From contig NZ_JAJEQM010000006.1 in assembly GCF_020687385.1 (NCBI RefSeq), positions 103,929 through 167,928 of the forward strand: a DNA stretch of 64,000 nucleotides, written 5' to 3'. The DNA is from Hominilimicola fabiformis (GTDB lineage Bacteria; Bacillota; Clostridia; UBA1381). This document shows positions 54,111-62,005 of this stretch, piece by piece. The position numbers were made by a program, and so were the translations under genes. The notes beneath the pieces were generated by a model. The model did no database searches, was not told the DNA's origin, and was given only the letters and a program-made list of their open reading frames with translations. Each line of letters opens with the position of its first letter. The first letter of the stretch is position 1.

Positions 54111-54512
54111 TCACTTTCTTTTCTGATTTTGAATATACCTTCTAATTTGTTCTTCTGTATTTTCTGATACTGTTGCCACAAAATATGAAGGATTCCATAA
54201 GTGCCCACCCCATAGTGTCTTCTTTAATGTTTCTCCAAATTCTCGCATAAGTATCCGAGAAGACATTCCTTTCATTTTTTGGACTATGTTGGGAATATAA
54301 TGTTGTGGTGAACAATTGATTAACAAATGAACGTGGTCTTTGTCTGTATTACACACCAATACCTGAAAACATTCATAAGTCGCAACCATATTTAGAATTT
54401 CCATTAATCTTTTCTCAATTTTAGAATATAAGATTTTATGTCTATATTTCACACACCAAACAATGTGATATTGAATTGAATATACATATCCTCTGCCATG
54501 AGGAACTTCCAT
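54111..54512 (-). CDS. tnpA: IS200/IS605 Y1 transposase TnpA
   Basis: 133 residues. HUH motif in [11 protein letters not shown] (His-hydrophobic-His), N-terminal [17 protein letters not shown], and the catalytic tyrosine helix [14 protein letters not shown] at the C-terminus. Catalyses single-strand peel-and-paste transposition. The ATG at 54512 follows GAGGTGATAATT; a GTG at 54521 is in frame but overlaps this ribosome site. Appears complete. Confidence 0.93.
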   Translation of the reverse strand: MEVPHGRGYVYSIQYHIVWCVKYRHKILYSKIEKRLMEILNMVATYECFQVLVCNTDKDHVHLLINCSPQHYIPNIVQKMKGMSSRILMREFGETLKKTLWGGHLWNPSYFVATVSENTEEQIRRYIQNQKRK

Positions 54513-54599
54513 AATTATCACCTCATGTGTATATTCTCTCTTTAGCGGCGATTCATCTCACCACTGAAGTGGCGAGTGTTCTCGCCTTCATTAATAAAA

Positions 54600-54623
54600 C
54601 GCATTGTTAGCCGGCATAATGCG
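54600..54623 (-). terminator. Hairpin after the baseplate-like gene
   Basis: CGCATT...AATGCG with an inner GCCGGC palindrome, followed leftward by TTTTATT. It lies immediately beside the left end of the IS, so it may terminate phage transcription before the element or mark the insertion site. Confidence 0.55.
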
Positions 54624-54635
54624 ATTTATCCTAAA

Positions 54636-55316
54636 TTATTTAAATAGATTTTCTATCTCTTCATCAGAGATTGTTTGTTTTTCAGTATTTGTTATATTTT
54701 CAACGGTTTCATCAAGTTCATTCTTATCTATAAATTCTTCAATCTTCTTTGACGAATATGTTGTCTTATCAGAAATAACATCATCATTTATAAAATTGTC
54801 ATGATGTTCAATAATCTGTCCTTGTAATTCGGTAATTTCTTCTTCCAAAGCAATCAACTGAGCAATACGTTGGTCAAGTGCCGCCATAGATTCTGACGGT
54901 ATAAATTGAGCCCAGTTCTTTGTAGGAATAATTTTTACCCTACAAGATTGTGTTTTCAGAACAGGGTCTTGAACTACACCATCTTCGTCCATATAAACTT
55001 GGTAAAACGATAGTTGTAATTCAATATCCCCATTTTCAGCAGTCATTTTTGAGCCAATAGGAAGCAAATATTCTAAATATTGTTCATCAGCATATTCTAC
55101 CAATTCCTCAGACAAAGTTAAAAATTCTTGCTTATACAAATGAGAAATAGGGGAGATATATTCCAATGATACAGTCGTAAAATTTCTCATATCATTTCCG
55201 TCATATGTTTGTGGAATTAAAAATTGAATTTTACCAACCATATTGTCATACTGCATAATTGCTTCTTTGTGAGCTCCATATAATCTTCTATCGTTTAATA
55301 GAGTAATCGTGTACAT
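54636..55316 (-). CDS. Phage baseplate/fibre accessory protein
   Basis: 226 residues: beta-rich N-terminal domain (YTITLLNDRRLYGAHKEAIM, MVGKIQFLIPQTYDGNDMRN, IELQLSFYQVYMDEDGVVQD; about 1-135), then a coiled coil (about 150-185, ALDQRIAQLIALEEEITELQ) and a C-terminal KTTYSSKKIEEFID...ISDEEIENLF. The domain order resembles the 51057-51731 protein, and the end resembles the AISTDEINALF end of the 52003-52842 protein. The ATG at 55316 follows GGGAGGGTTTA. Confidence 0.62.
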   Translation of the reverse strand: MYTITLLNDRRLYGAHKEAIMQYDNMVGKIQFLIPQTYDGNDMRNFTTVSLEYISPISHLYKQEFLTLSEELVEYADEQYLEYLLPIGSKMTAENGDIELQLSFYQVYMDEDGVVQDPVLKTQSCRVKIIPTKNWAQFIPSESMAALDQRIAQLIALEEEITELQGQIIEHHDNFINDDVISDKTTYSSKKIEEFIDKNELDETVENITNTEKQTISDEEIENLFK

Positions 55317-55327
55317 TAAACCCTCCC

Positions 55328-56290
55328 TCAAAGACCAAACGCATTACAACAAAGCACTAAAAAAACTCCGTTTTCTACTGTAGATTCGAAATCGGAGTCC
55401 CAATACTTAACGTCTGTAATTATGCCTTTATCACAAAGGCTATCAAGAAAATTTCTGCCCCAATGGTCTGTTTTTCTATTCTTGTATTTTTCTTTTGTAC
55501 CGCCTGTAAGCTTATCAACCAAAGCCAATAGTGTAGCCTTAGAAATCCAGACATTTAGTTTATTAACCATCCCGTCAATATCTTCAATGACTTTTGTTCC
55601 GTCAGAAGAACCGCCGTCTTTAGATGCTAAAGAGATGACATTTGGTTGCGCCCAATGAATACTTGAATTTGTTTTCTCGCTTGTCCAAGTACCGCCTGAA
55701 AGCAAATCGAGAACTCTAACCGCCTTTGCATTTGTTAAGAAATCAGTAAGTACCCATTGAGATGCATCTGTAATAATACCCTTCGTTACCAACTTATCCA
55801 AGGCAATCTTTTGAGGATTTTCTGCTTGAACAGTAATTCCTCCGGCAACAGCAAATTTAATTTCATCAAGTGGATAATATCGACCAGGACAATTACTGTC
55901 GCCAATCTCTCTATGTCCAACTATCTTTGCATTTGGATAACAATTCTTTTTAAGATATTGACATAACTCAATAATAGATTTCTTTTGTGCTTGTGGCATT
56001 GTCTTTTCTTTTGTATGATAATCACCTTCAGCACAAATGCCAATAGAACAACTGTTCATACCTTGAACGTGAGCACCAACCACATCAAGAGGACGTCCAC
56101 GATAAATTGTACCGTCTTTTCTTACAAAGAAATGATAACCGATGCCTGTCCAACCATTTGAGACGTGCCAACTGTGTATATCTTGTGGAGTACATTTAAC
56201 TGCTTCTGCGTGATGTAACGCTATAAAATCTGTGCGTGGACGCTTTGTAAAGCCACCGTGCCATTTATAAGCAACTTCAATTATATTCAT
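55328..56290 (-). CDS. Phage endolysin, N-acetylmuramoyl-L-alanine amidase
   Basis: 320 residues. Amidase_2 domain (about 1-150): ALHHAEAVKCTPQDIHSWHV and VGHREIGDSNCPGRYYPLDE give the zinc ligands, and IGYHFFVRKDGTIYRGRPLD the core strand. The C-terminal part (about 165-320) has two related segments (KLVTKGIITDASQWVLTDFL; SLCDKGIITDVKYWDSDFES), probably a wall-binding or spacer repeat. The ATG at 56290 follows GAAAGGAAGATTGCT. Directly downstream of the holin gene, a standard lysis pair. Confidence 0.93.
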   Translation of the reverse strand: MNIIEVAYKWHGGFTKRPRTDFIALHHAEAVKCTPQDIHSWHVSNGWTGIGYHFFVRKDGTIYRGRPLDVVGAHVQGMNSCSIGICAEGDYHTKEKTMPQAQKKSIIELCQYLKKNCYPNAKIVGHREIGDSNCPGRYYPLDEIKFAVAGGITVQAENPQKIALDKLVTKGIITDASQWVLTDFLTNAKAVRVLDLLSGGTWTSEKTNSSIHWAQPNVISLASKDGGSSDGTKVIEDIDGMVNKLNVWISKATLLALVDKLTGGTKEKYKNRKTDHWGRNFLDSLCDKGIITDVKYWDSDFESTVENGVFLVLCCNAFGL

Positions 56291-56354
56291 AGCAATCTTC
56301 CTTTCTTTAATTTTTGCACAAAAAAAAGAACATTCGTATAGAATGAATGTTCTT

Positions 56355-56636
56355 TTATTTATCACTGTTAGGCGTAGTATATGTAAGTGCCGTTTTGCTA
56401 TCTGTAATGCCTGTTGTAGTTGGGTCAATAATAGCATTATAAACACTCGTTGCCATCAACAGCAATACATATGGATTAGAAAAAGCTGTCAATATTACAT
56501 TGCCTACTGCTTGCCATGTAGTTAGGTCTTGCGCCGTAATTCCCATATACCCAAGTACAGGGACAAAAATAGCAACTACAATTTGTACCCAAAACATCGG
56601 ATTTTTAATTCTTACTTTCCAGTTAATGTTTGTCAT
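56355..56636 (-). CDS. Phage holin, phi-LC3 family
   Basis: 93 residues. NWKVRIKNPMFWVQIVVAIF and VPVLGYMGITAQDLTTWQAV are the hallmark of phi-LC3-type holins, with two membrane helices (about 14-32 and 48-66) and a polar tail. AGGAGGGATTTATT precedes the ATG. Confidence 0.92.
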   Translation of the reverse strand: MTNINWKVRIKNPMFWVQIVVAIFVPVLGYMGITAQDLTTWQAVGNVILTAFSNPYVLLLMATSVYNAIIDPTTTGITDSKTALTYTTPNSDK

Positions 56637-56651
56637 AATAAATCCCTCCTC

Positions 56652-58883
56652 TTAGAATGTTAATAACACTTCTATTTCTCCATTTGCACCATCAATAGAT
56701 GCAACATATTTTTTTGTCACTTTACAAAATGCTTTCTTTAAAGCTGGTATATCTTGCGATAACATATACCCAACCTCATCATCATAAGGTAATTTGCCAC
56801 TTAATGTGGCACCATCAGGATAATCCATATCATCTTGTCTATCGTTATTCAGTATAAATACTTCGTCCACATCACTTTTTATTAGTTTTCCGTAATACCC
56901 ATCTTTAGCTGCCGAAGTGGAATATGTTGTTATGTCAGGGTGTAGTGCATAAATAAGAGTTCCTACTTCGCTTTGATTCTTTGAAGCATTATCGACAATT
57001 TCATTTATAGAATTAATAATACAATTTTTGTCAACGGTTTTTAGCATATCCAATGTTTGATATGGTAATGCTATTTTTTCAGAATTAATACACCAATCAC
57101 AATCATAATTACTAATTACATATTGACTTGCCGGTTCTTCAGAAGAATCATTATAAACAACGTTTACTGTATAATAACATAAACTAAACTTCCACACTCT
57201 TGTTTCAATAGCATCTATAGTGTCTTGAGAAATTATTGAATTAGATGTTGTAAATTCTAAATGTTGCGTATCAAAATTAAATTCGCAATTAATATATGTC
57301 TTGTTTTCTGTAATAGGAATAAAAGAAACATTTGTCGTATTGTAAGGAAGATACCCCCTTTTTACAGTATTATCAAAAGGAATAATACCTTTGTCAAAAG
57401 TAATCTTGACTTCTTCTGAAGTTGTAGGATTTGTTAGTTTTGGGGCTGGCAATGTTAAATTCATAATATTACCGCCAACTGTCCACACAACTTGTTTACC
57501 ATATACATCATCTCTAAGTCCTTCCGCCAAATCAATCATTTCAAGATTATCACCACTTGCATATTTATCAATGGCACTTCTCACATATTCTGTGGTTGCA
57601 ACTTGTCGTGAATTATTTGATAGAGACGGAGTAGGTGCTGTCGGTGTTCCTGTAAAATTAGGTGAATTAATACTTGCATAATTTGAATAATCAAAACTGC
57701 CTGTCAAATTGCCGATATATAACCAATTATGATTGCCATTATCATCTCCTACACAAAAATACACTGAGAATGTATTTGAGTTAAGATAAAAGTCGCCTAC
57801 ATTTGCATCAACACTATTGTTTATTACAGGGGTACTTAAATTAGCGGTGTGTGTCAATACCTCACCATAATGCCAAATACCGCCTTTTGACATACCATTA
57901 AGTTCCTTTTTTATGTCATTCAAAGATACATTAACCTTCATATCAGTCCTTGCTAATTCATTAATGGCAGATATAAAACTTGACTTATCAATAGTCTGCA
58001 AATCAGCTAATCCGTTTATTTTGATAACTGTGTTCTGTGATACATTTTGATACGTATATGGAAAACTCTTAGATACATCGTTTAGAAAGTATCCTTGACC
58101 TGTATTAAATCCATAACTAAATTCTATCAATCCTAATACAAGCGTTGCAATATTTCCCTCAATAGAAGATGTAATATCATCTGATTTAACTAATTTAAAA
58201 TCAAAAGTTTTCAACTGTACATTATAATCAACTACCGCAAAAAGTCTTGATATATCTTCACCGTACTCAATCTGATATGTTGCGATTGTTTTACCCTCTG
58301 ATACAACCCTTGTTCCATTAAGAACAAAGGCGTTTGTCAAATTTTCTATATCAACGCTTAAAACACCAGAACCACCTTGCATAGTGACATCAACTTGAGC
58401 AGGATCAATATCAGAGGAAAGTGTATAACTATTTGTTGTACTTCCATATAATTCTCTGTTGATTTTATCATCCGCATTTTGTCTTGATAGACTTTCATTT
58501 TCCACCAAGGTAGTTATATCTTGGTCTCCAATTTGTCTATTGTAAATCTCATCACTTAAATCTGAATTAGTCTGTTTAATCCTATCGAGAACATCATCTA
58601 TTGCACTCTTTACAATTTTGGCTTGAGGGGGGAGAGTGCTTGTATTGTCAAGTTTTGTTGTAACTTCATCTTCCATTACCGCATTATCAAATACATTCAA
58701 TAATTGTTGCTTAAAATCTGCATTATCATCATTTGTGTCAATATCTTTAATTGCTGCAATTAAATCTCTTAACTCTTCAAGTTCATTTGTTTCAAATGAC
58801 TGAATCAAATTCAATAAGTTTTGAATAGTCACACCTGCTTGAATAAAAATATGTGCATCTTCTTTTAAATCAATATGTGCCAT
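56652..58883 (-). CDS. Phage tail fibre protein
   Basis: 743 residues. N-terminal helical/coiled region (about 1-130, DLRDLIAAIKDIDT-type and LTDEIYNRQ-like heptads), long beta-rich middle, and the fibre tip motif TGTPTAPTPSLSNNSRQVAT then TEYVRSAI (about 410-440), common to tail fibres. C-terminal half beta-rich. GAAAGGAGTGATTAA precedes the ATG. First gene after the baseplate set. Confidence 0.82.
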   Translation of the reverse strand: MAHIDLKEDAHIFIQAGVTIQNLLNLIQSFETNELEELRDLIAAIKDIDTNDDNADFKQQLLNVFDNAVMEDEVTTKLDNTSTLPPQAKIVKSAIDDVLDRIKQTNSDLSDEIYNRQIGDQDITTLVENESLSRQNADDKINRELYGSTTNSYTLSSDIDPAQVDVTMQGGSGVLSVDIENLTNAFVLNGTRVVSEGKTIATYQIEYGEDISRLFAVVDYNVQLKTFDFKLVKSDDITSSIEGNIATLVLGLIEFSYGFNTGQGYFLNDVSKSFPYTYQNVSQNTVIKINGLADLQTIDKSSFISAINELARTDMKVNVSLNDIKKELNGMSKGGIWHYGEVLTHTANLSTPVINNSVDANVGDFYLNSNTFSVYFCVGDDNGNHNWLYIGNLTGSFDYSNYASINSPNFTGTPTAPTPSLSNNSRQVATTEYVRSAIDKYASGDNLEMIDLAEGLRDDVYGKQVVWTVGGNIMNLTLPAPKLTNPTTSEEVKITFDKGIIPFDNTVKRGYLPYNTTNVSFIPITENKTYINCEFNFDTQHLEFTTSNSIISQDTIDAIETRVWKFSLCYYTVNVVYNDSSEEPASQYVISNYDCDWCINSEKIALPYQTLDMLKTVDKNCIINSINEIVDNASKNQSEVGTLIYALHPDITTYSTSAAKDGYYGKLIKSDVDEVFILNNDRQDDMDYPDGATLSGKLPYDDEVGYMLSQDIPALKKAFCKVTKKYVASIDGANGEIEVLLTF

Positions 58884-58897
58884 TTAATCACTCCTTT

Positions 58898-59389
58898 CTA
58901 CCAAATATGATAATCTACTTCAAATTTGCCACCCATTCGATGTGTACCAGCATCTAAATATATATCATTTATAATATTAAATGACAATACATTATTTTTA
59001 AATGTTATTGTATTACTATCTATATATTGAATAATATTTGGATAGGTTGCATAACCGTAACGAGCAAGTAAAGAATTGTATGATATTCTATATTTAAACT
59101 CATTATTGTCCCACCAAAAAATAATTTGAGATAATGAATTTGTTTCATTAATGCGTTTAACATTTAAAATGCCCCAATGCATTGTATTTGGAGCGTTGAT
59201 ATTTATAGAAACCGCAATGGTTTCTTTGAATGTGCTATTCCCACTACTTTCTGAAGCTTCTGCTTTTAGTTGTTGGTTTTCGTGGACACCATAAGAAACA
59301 ACTGATACATATTCTTGAACATATTTTTCAATCGCATCTTTAAATTCACTCATCAACGTAACATTGCTTGTATCTATATGTAATGCCAC
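58898..59389 (-). CDS. Phage tail protein of unknown function
   Basis: 163 residues, soluble and beta-rich: helix EFKDAIEKYVQEYVSVVSYG, then KETIAVSININAPNTMHWGI and DIYLDAGTHRMGGKFEVDYH at the end. It begins with GTG sharing one base with the upstream stop (TAGTG). A baseplate role is inferred from position only. Confidence 0.62.
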   Translation of the reverse strand: MALHIDTSNVTLMSEFKDAIEKYVQEYVSVVSYGVHENQQLKAEASESSGNSTFKETIAVSININAPNTMHWGILNVKRINETNSLSQIIFWWDNNEFKYRISYNSLLARYGYATYPNIIQYIDSNTITFKNNVLSFNIINDIYLDAGTHRMGGKFEVDYHIW

Positions 59390-59748
59390 TATTTATCACC
59401 GTCCTTTTCTGTTTGACATAGATATTCTGTTCTTGAACCAAAGGTTTGTCCAATATATTTTTTTAATCCTTGATTACTAATATACATTCGGACAAAATCA
59501 TTTGGTTTGATTTTTATATTTGTATAGTTAGGTATATTTTCATATACTTCCTTTGTAGTCGTATCTTTCAATGTTGCGTGTAATCCGTCATCAGAAACGC
59601 TTTGCACTTTTAAATCCTCAAATGTTTCAATATTCTGATTTTTTAAATATGTTGAAACTTCACTTTGGATAATTTGACGTATCATATTTACATATGCAAT
59701 AACTGTTTCATCATTAAAATCTATTTTTTCTTCCTCTTTGTCTATCAA
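59389..59748 (-). CDS. Phage baseplate-associated small protein
   Basis: 119 residues: acidic N-terminus, IRQIIQSEVSTYLKNQNIET and a beta-barrel-like KVQSVSDDGLHATLKDTTTK, NIKIKPNDFVRMYISNQGLK. The short OB-like layout is seen in proteins coded next to tail hub genes. The start is TTG at 59748, inside the end of the tail-hub ORF, after GAGGTGATC. Confidence 0.6.
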   Translation of the reverse strand: MIDKEEEKIDFNDETVIAYVNMIRQIIQSEVSTYLKNQNIETFEDLKVQSVSDDGLHATLKDTTTKEVYENIPNYTNIKIKPNDFVRMYISNQGLKKYIGQTFGSRTEYLCQTEKDGDK

Positions 59749-60992
59749 AAGATCACCTCGTTAATATTTGTCATTGTCAAAGATGTCGTTGCACCACTAT
59801 CCATATTCATTGAAATAGAGTCAATGACATAGTTTTCGTTGTTAATACCCAAGCTTGGATAATTAACCATAACAGACTGGTTGACATCGAATATAGGATT
59901 ATATGTGCAAGATAAATTCAATGTTTTCGTACCACGACTAAAATTAATCAATTCATACATTGCTCGTGACATACACAATGAATCAGCATATAGTTTACTA
60001 TCATTTATAACTTCTGGTATTTCGCCATTATACTGAATACAATAGTCTGATTTCAAATTCTTATTTTCGGCAATAGCACTGAATTGATAACCGTTGGCAA
60101 TAGCACCTTTAACAACAACTTTATTTCTGACTTGTGATGTATTATAAACAACATTTGCCGACACAATATCTTTGTCGTTTTCCTCAAAACGATATACAAC
60201 AGGGAAGTTAGATGATATAAACTCATTAACATTAGAACTAACAACCATATTGCCAAATTCGTTGTAGTAAACATCGGAAGAAATTGTTTCGCCCATACTT
60301 GTAAATATCTCACTGACTTTTGTACCGGCATCTTGCTTTATAGTGTAATATGTATTAACGTCCGTATATTCACTATTAAAAATAATTGGTTTTAAGTCAA
60401 ATGGTTTGCCATTTCCTCTGTCGCTTGCCAATAGAGAAGTAAAAGCATTCTTCATTGGAACACCAACAGGAATGATTGTTTTTAAACTCGTCGTTCCATA
60501 AACACTGCCATCGAATAAGCCAAACTTATCACATAATGATAATGAGATTGTTTGGTTTGAATTTTCTCTTGATAATGTAGGGTCTTTAAAAACAAATACT
60601 CCTTGTTGTTTCCAATATATTGTGTCACCAATAACAATACCAGAATCAAATCTAAATTTGCTTCCCGTCCATATTAATCCCTTAATCGGTTTAGGCTTCC
60701 ACTTATTATCTATATTTGCAAGAGTAATATTCATTGTACGTCTTTGACCAGTCTGATATGTAATACTTAAACTTGCCGACATTAAATCATCGCTTGCGTC
60801 CATTGATATGTTTTCATCTTCGTCCAACAAATACAATCTAAAAACAGGTATAACTATATCAGCTTTGAACACTTTGAGTATTCTCTCAAACCCAAGTTTG
60901 CTGAACGAATTTAGATATACCTGTTTTGTTATATTTGCAATATTAATATTATGGATACTGTCAACTACATATCCGTTCTTGTATATGTTCAT
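59745..60992 (-). CDS. Phage tail hub/distal tail protein (gp27/gp44-like fold inferred)
   Basis: 415 residues. SLSITYQTGQRRTMNITLAN, WKQQGVFVFKDPTLSRENSN, DAGTKVSEIFTSMGETISSD and DVNQSVMVNYPSLGINNENY followed by VIDSISMNMDSGATTSLTMT are typical of the Gp37/tail-hub family of Firmicute siphophages, which form the central baseplate ring. The ATG overlaps the stop of the gene upstream by 4 nt. Confidence 0.68.
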   Translation of the reverse strand: MNIYKNGYVVDSIHNINIANITKQVYLNSFSKLGFERILKVFKADIVIPVFRLYLLDEDENISMDASDDLMSASLSITYQTGQRRTMNITLANIDNKWKPKPIKGLIWTGSKFRFDSGIVIGDTIYWKQQGVFVFKDPTLSRENSNQTISLSLCDKFGLFDGSVYGTTSLKTIIPVGVPMKNAFTSLLASDRGNGKPFDLKPIIFNSEYTDVNTYYTIKQDAGTKVSEIFTSMGETISSDVYYNEFGNMVVSSNVNEFISSNFPVVYRFEENDKDIVSANVVYNTSQVRNKVVVKGAIANGYQFSAIAENKNLKSDYCIQYNGEIPEVINDSKLYADSLCMSRAMYELINFSRGTKTLNLSCTYNPIFDVNQSVMVNYPSLGINNENYVIDSISMNMDSGATTSLTMTNINEVIF

Positions 60993-62005
60993 GTTAAACC
61001 ACCGTCCAAAAGGGGAGAAGCAAGGTATTCGTGATATTTATTGTCTGAATCAACTTCAACTGTATCTTTCAACAAAGCTCCTTCGCTATCCGCTAAATAT
61101 TCATAATACAATGGATTAATCGGCAATGTCATACCCAACACATCAACCGTATCAATATCATTTAACTGATTAAATGTGAACGTAACAGAAACATCGTGAT
61201 TGTCATTTGTATCATATTGAAATGTTGGATTAGCATCTGTATCTCCAATAGTAATCAATCCTCTTAAATCTATGAGCATTTTCAAACTGTTACTTGATAC
61301 AAAATTCTCCCAATTTATAATGTCGTCATAAGTATCTATATATTGACTATCACCTGAGCAATCTATTTTGCCAAGTAATCCTGTAATAGACATCGTTCTC
61401 TGCTTTCGATTACCGCCAGTCGCTTTGCCATAGGCATTTTGGGTCTGATAAAATGTCTTATCCGTATTCAACGTGTAACCGTCATTAGTTAAATTAATAT
61501 CTAATTGCCATATATTATCTTCGTCAATAGTATAAGTATTATCTTCTTCTGTAGGAACAAGTCCGATTACAGAGACTGTTCCTCTATGTAGTTGGATTTT
61601 ATCCGATACAAGAGGAGAGATTGTTTTGACATTTACTTGCACACCATTAACGTCCATTGTATTATTACAAATACCAAAAATATAATATTGGTAATCACAT
61701 AAATCTCCAACAGTGAAATCTTCTATCACACGTTGAGTAGGATTTTTAGTTTGGCATACTTTATGTAACGTATCTTGTTCGCCCAAGGTTTTATAAACTT
61801 GAAAATGGTCAATATTTTCATATGAACCATCAAAGTTACTTCCCACTAACGTATCATTAAAGTTTGCCAACAATTTTGTATCAGAATTCCAACTATAATT
61901 CCCATACGCTTGTGTTAATGTCTCTTTTAAATCATCAGAATGAGAGCCTTCGTCAATGCCAAAAGCATTGTATGTAACTCCGCCGAACAATTTTACTTTT
62001 GCCAT
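60989..62005 (-). CDS. Phage tail protein
   Basis: 338 residues, beta-rich: TYNAFGIDEGSHSDDLKETL, YSWNSDTKLLANFNDTLVGS, DHFQVYKTLGEQDTLHKVCQ, LTNDGYTLNTDKTFYQTQNA and NWENFVSSNSLKMLIDLRG. Its place between the large tail protein and the hub suggests a distal tail component. GGAGGTGATAGTTA precedes the ATG, which overlaps the preceding stop by one base. No named family recognised. Confidence 0.62.
   Translation of the reverse strand: MAKVKLFGGVTYNAFGIDEGSHSDDLKETLTQAYGNYSWNSDTKLLANFNDTLVGSNFDGSYENIDHFQVYKTLGEQDTLHKVCQTKNPTQRVIEDFTVGDLCDYQYYIFGICNNTMDVNGVQVNVKTISPLVSDKIQLHRGTVSVIGLVPTEEDNTYTIDEDNIWQLDINLTNDGYTLNTDKTFYQTQNAYGKATGGNRKQRTMSITGLLGKIDCSGDSQYIDTYDDIINWENFVSSNSLKMLIDLRGLITIGDTDANPTFQYDTNDNHDVSVTFTFNQLNDIDTVDVLGMTLPINPLYYEYLADSEGALLKDTVEVDSDNKYHEYLASPLLDGGLT

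Larger units (their letters stand above)
52891..54596 (-). mobile_element. IS200/IS605-family insertion sequence
   Basis: tnpA and tnpB on one strand, bounded by subterminal hairpins instead of inverted repeats: right end CACATGGC-TAAA-GCCACGTG (52899-52918) followed outward by TTCAA (TCAA is the right-end cleavage site of IS608-type elements); left end hairpins GGCGAG-TGTT-CTCGCC (54571-54586) and CCACT-GA-AGTGG (54561-54572). The right tip is near 52891; the left tip is near 54596 and less certain. It lies between two prophage late genes, next to a terminator hairpin. Confidence 0.88.

Noticed and set aside
55328..56446. Longer 372-residue form of the endolysin
   Set aside because: The extra N-terminus overlaps the holin gene in another frame; the ribosome site and Amidase_2 domain support the start at 56290.
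47777..58883. Diversity-generating retroelement acting on the fibre genes
   Set aside because: No reverse transcriptase or template/variable repeat pair is visible in the window.
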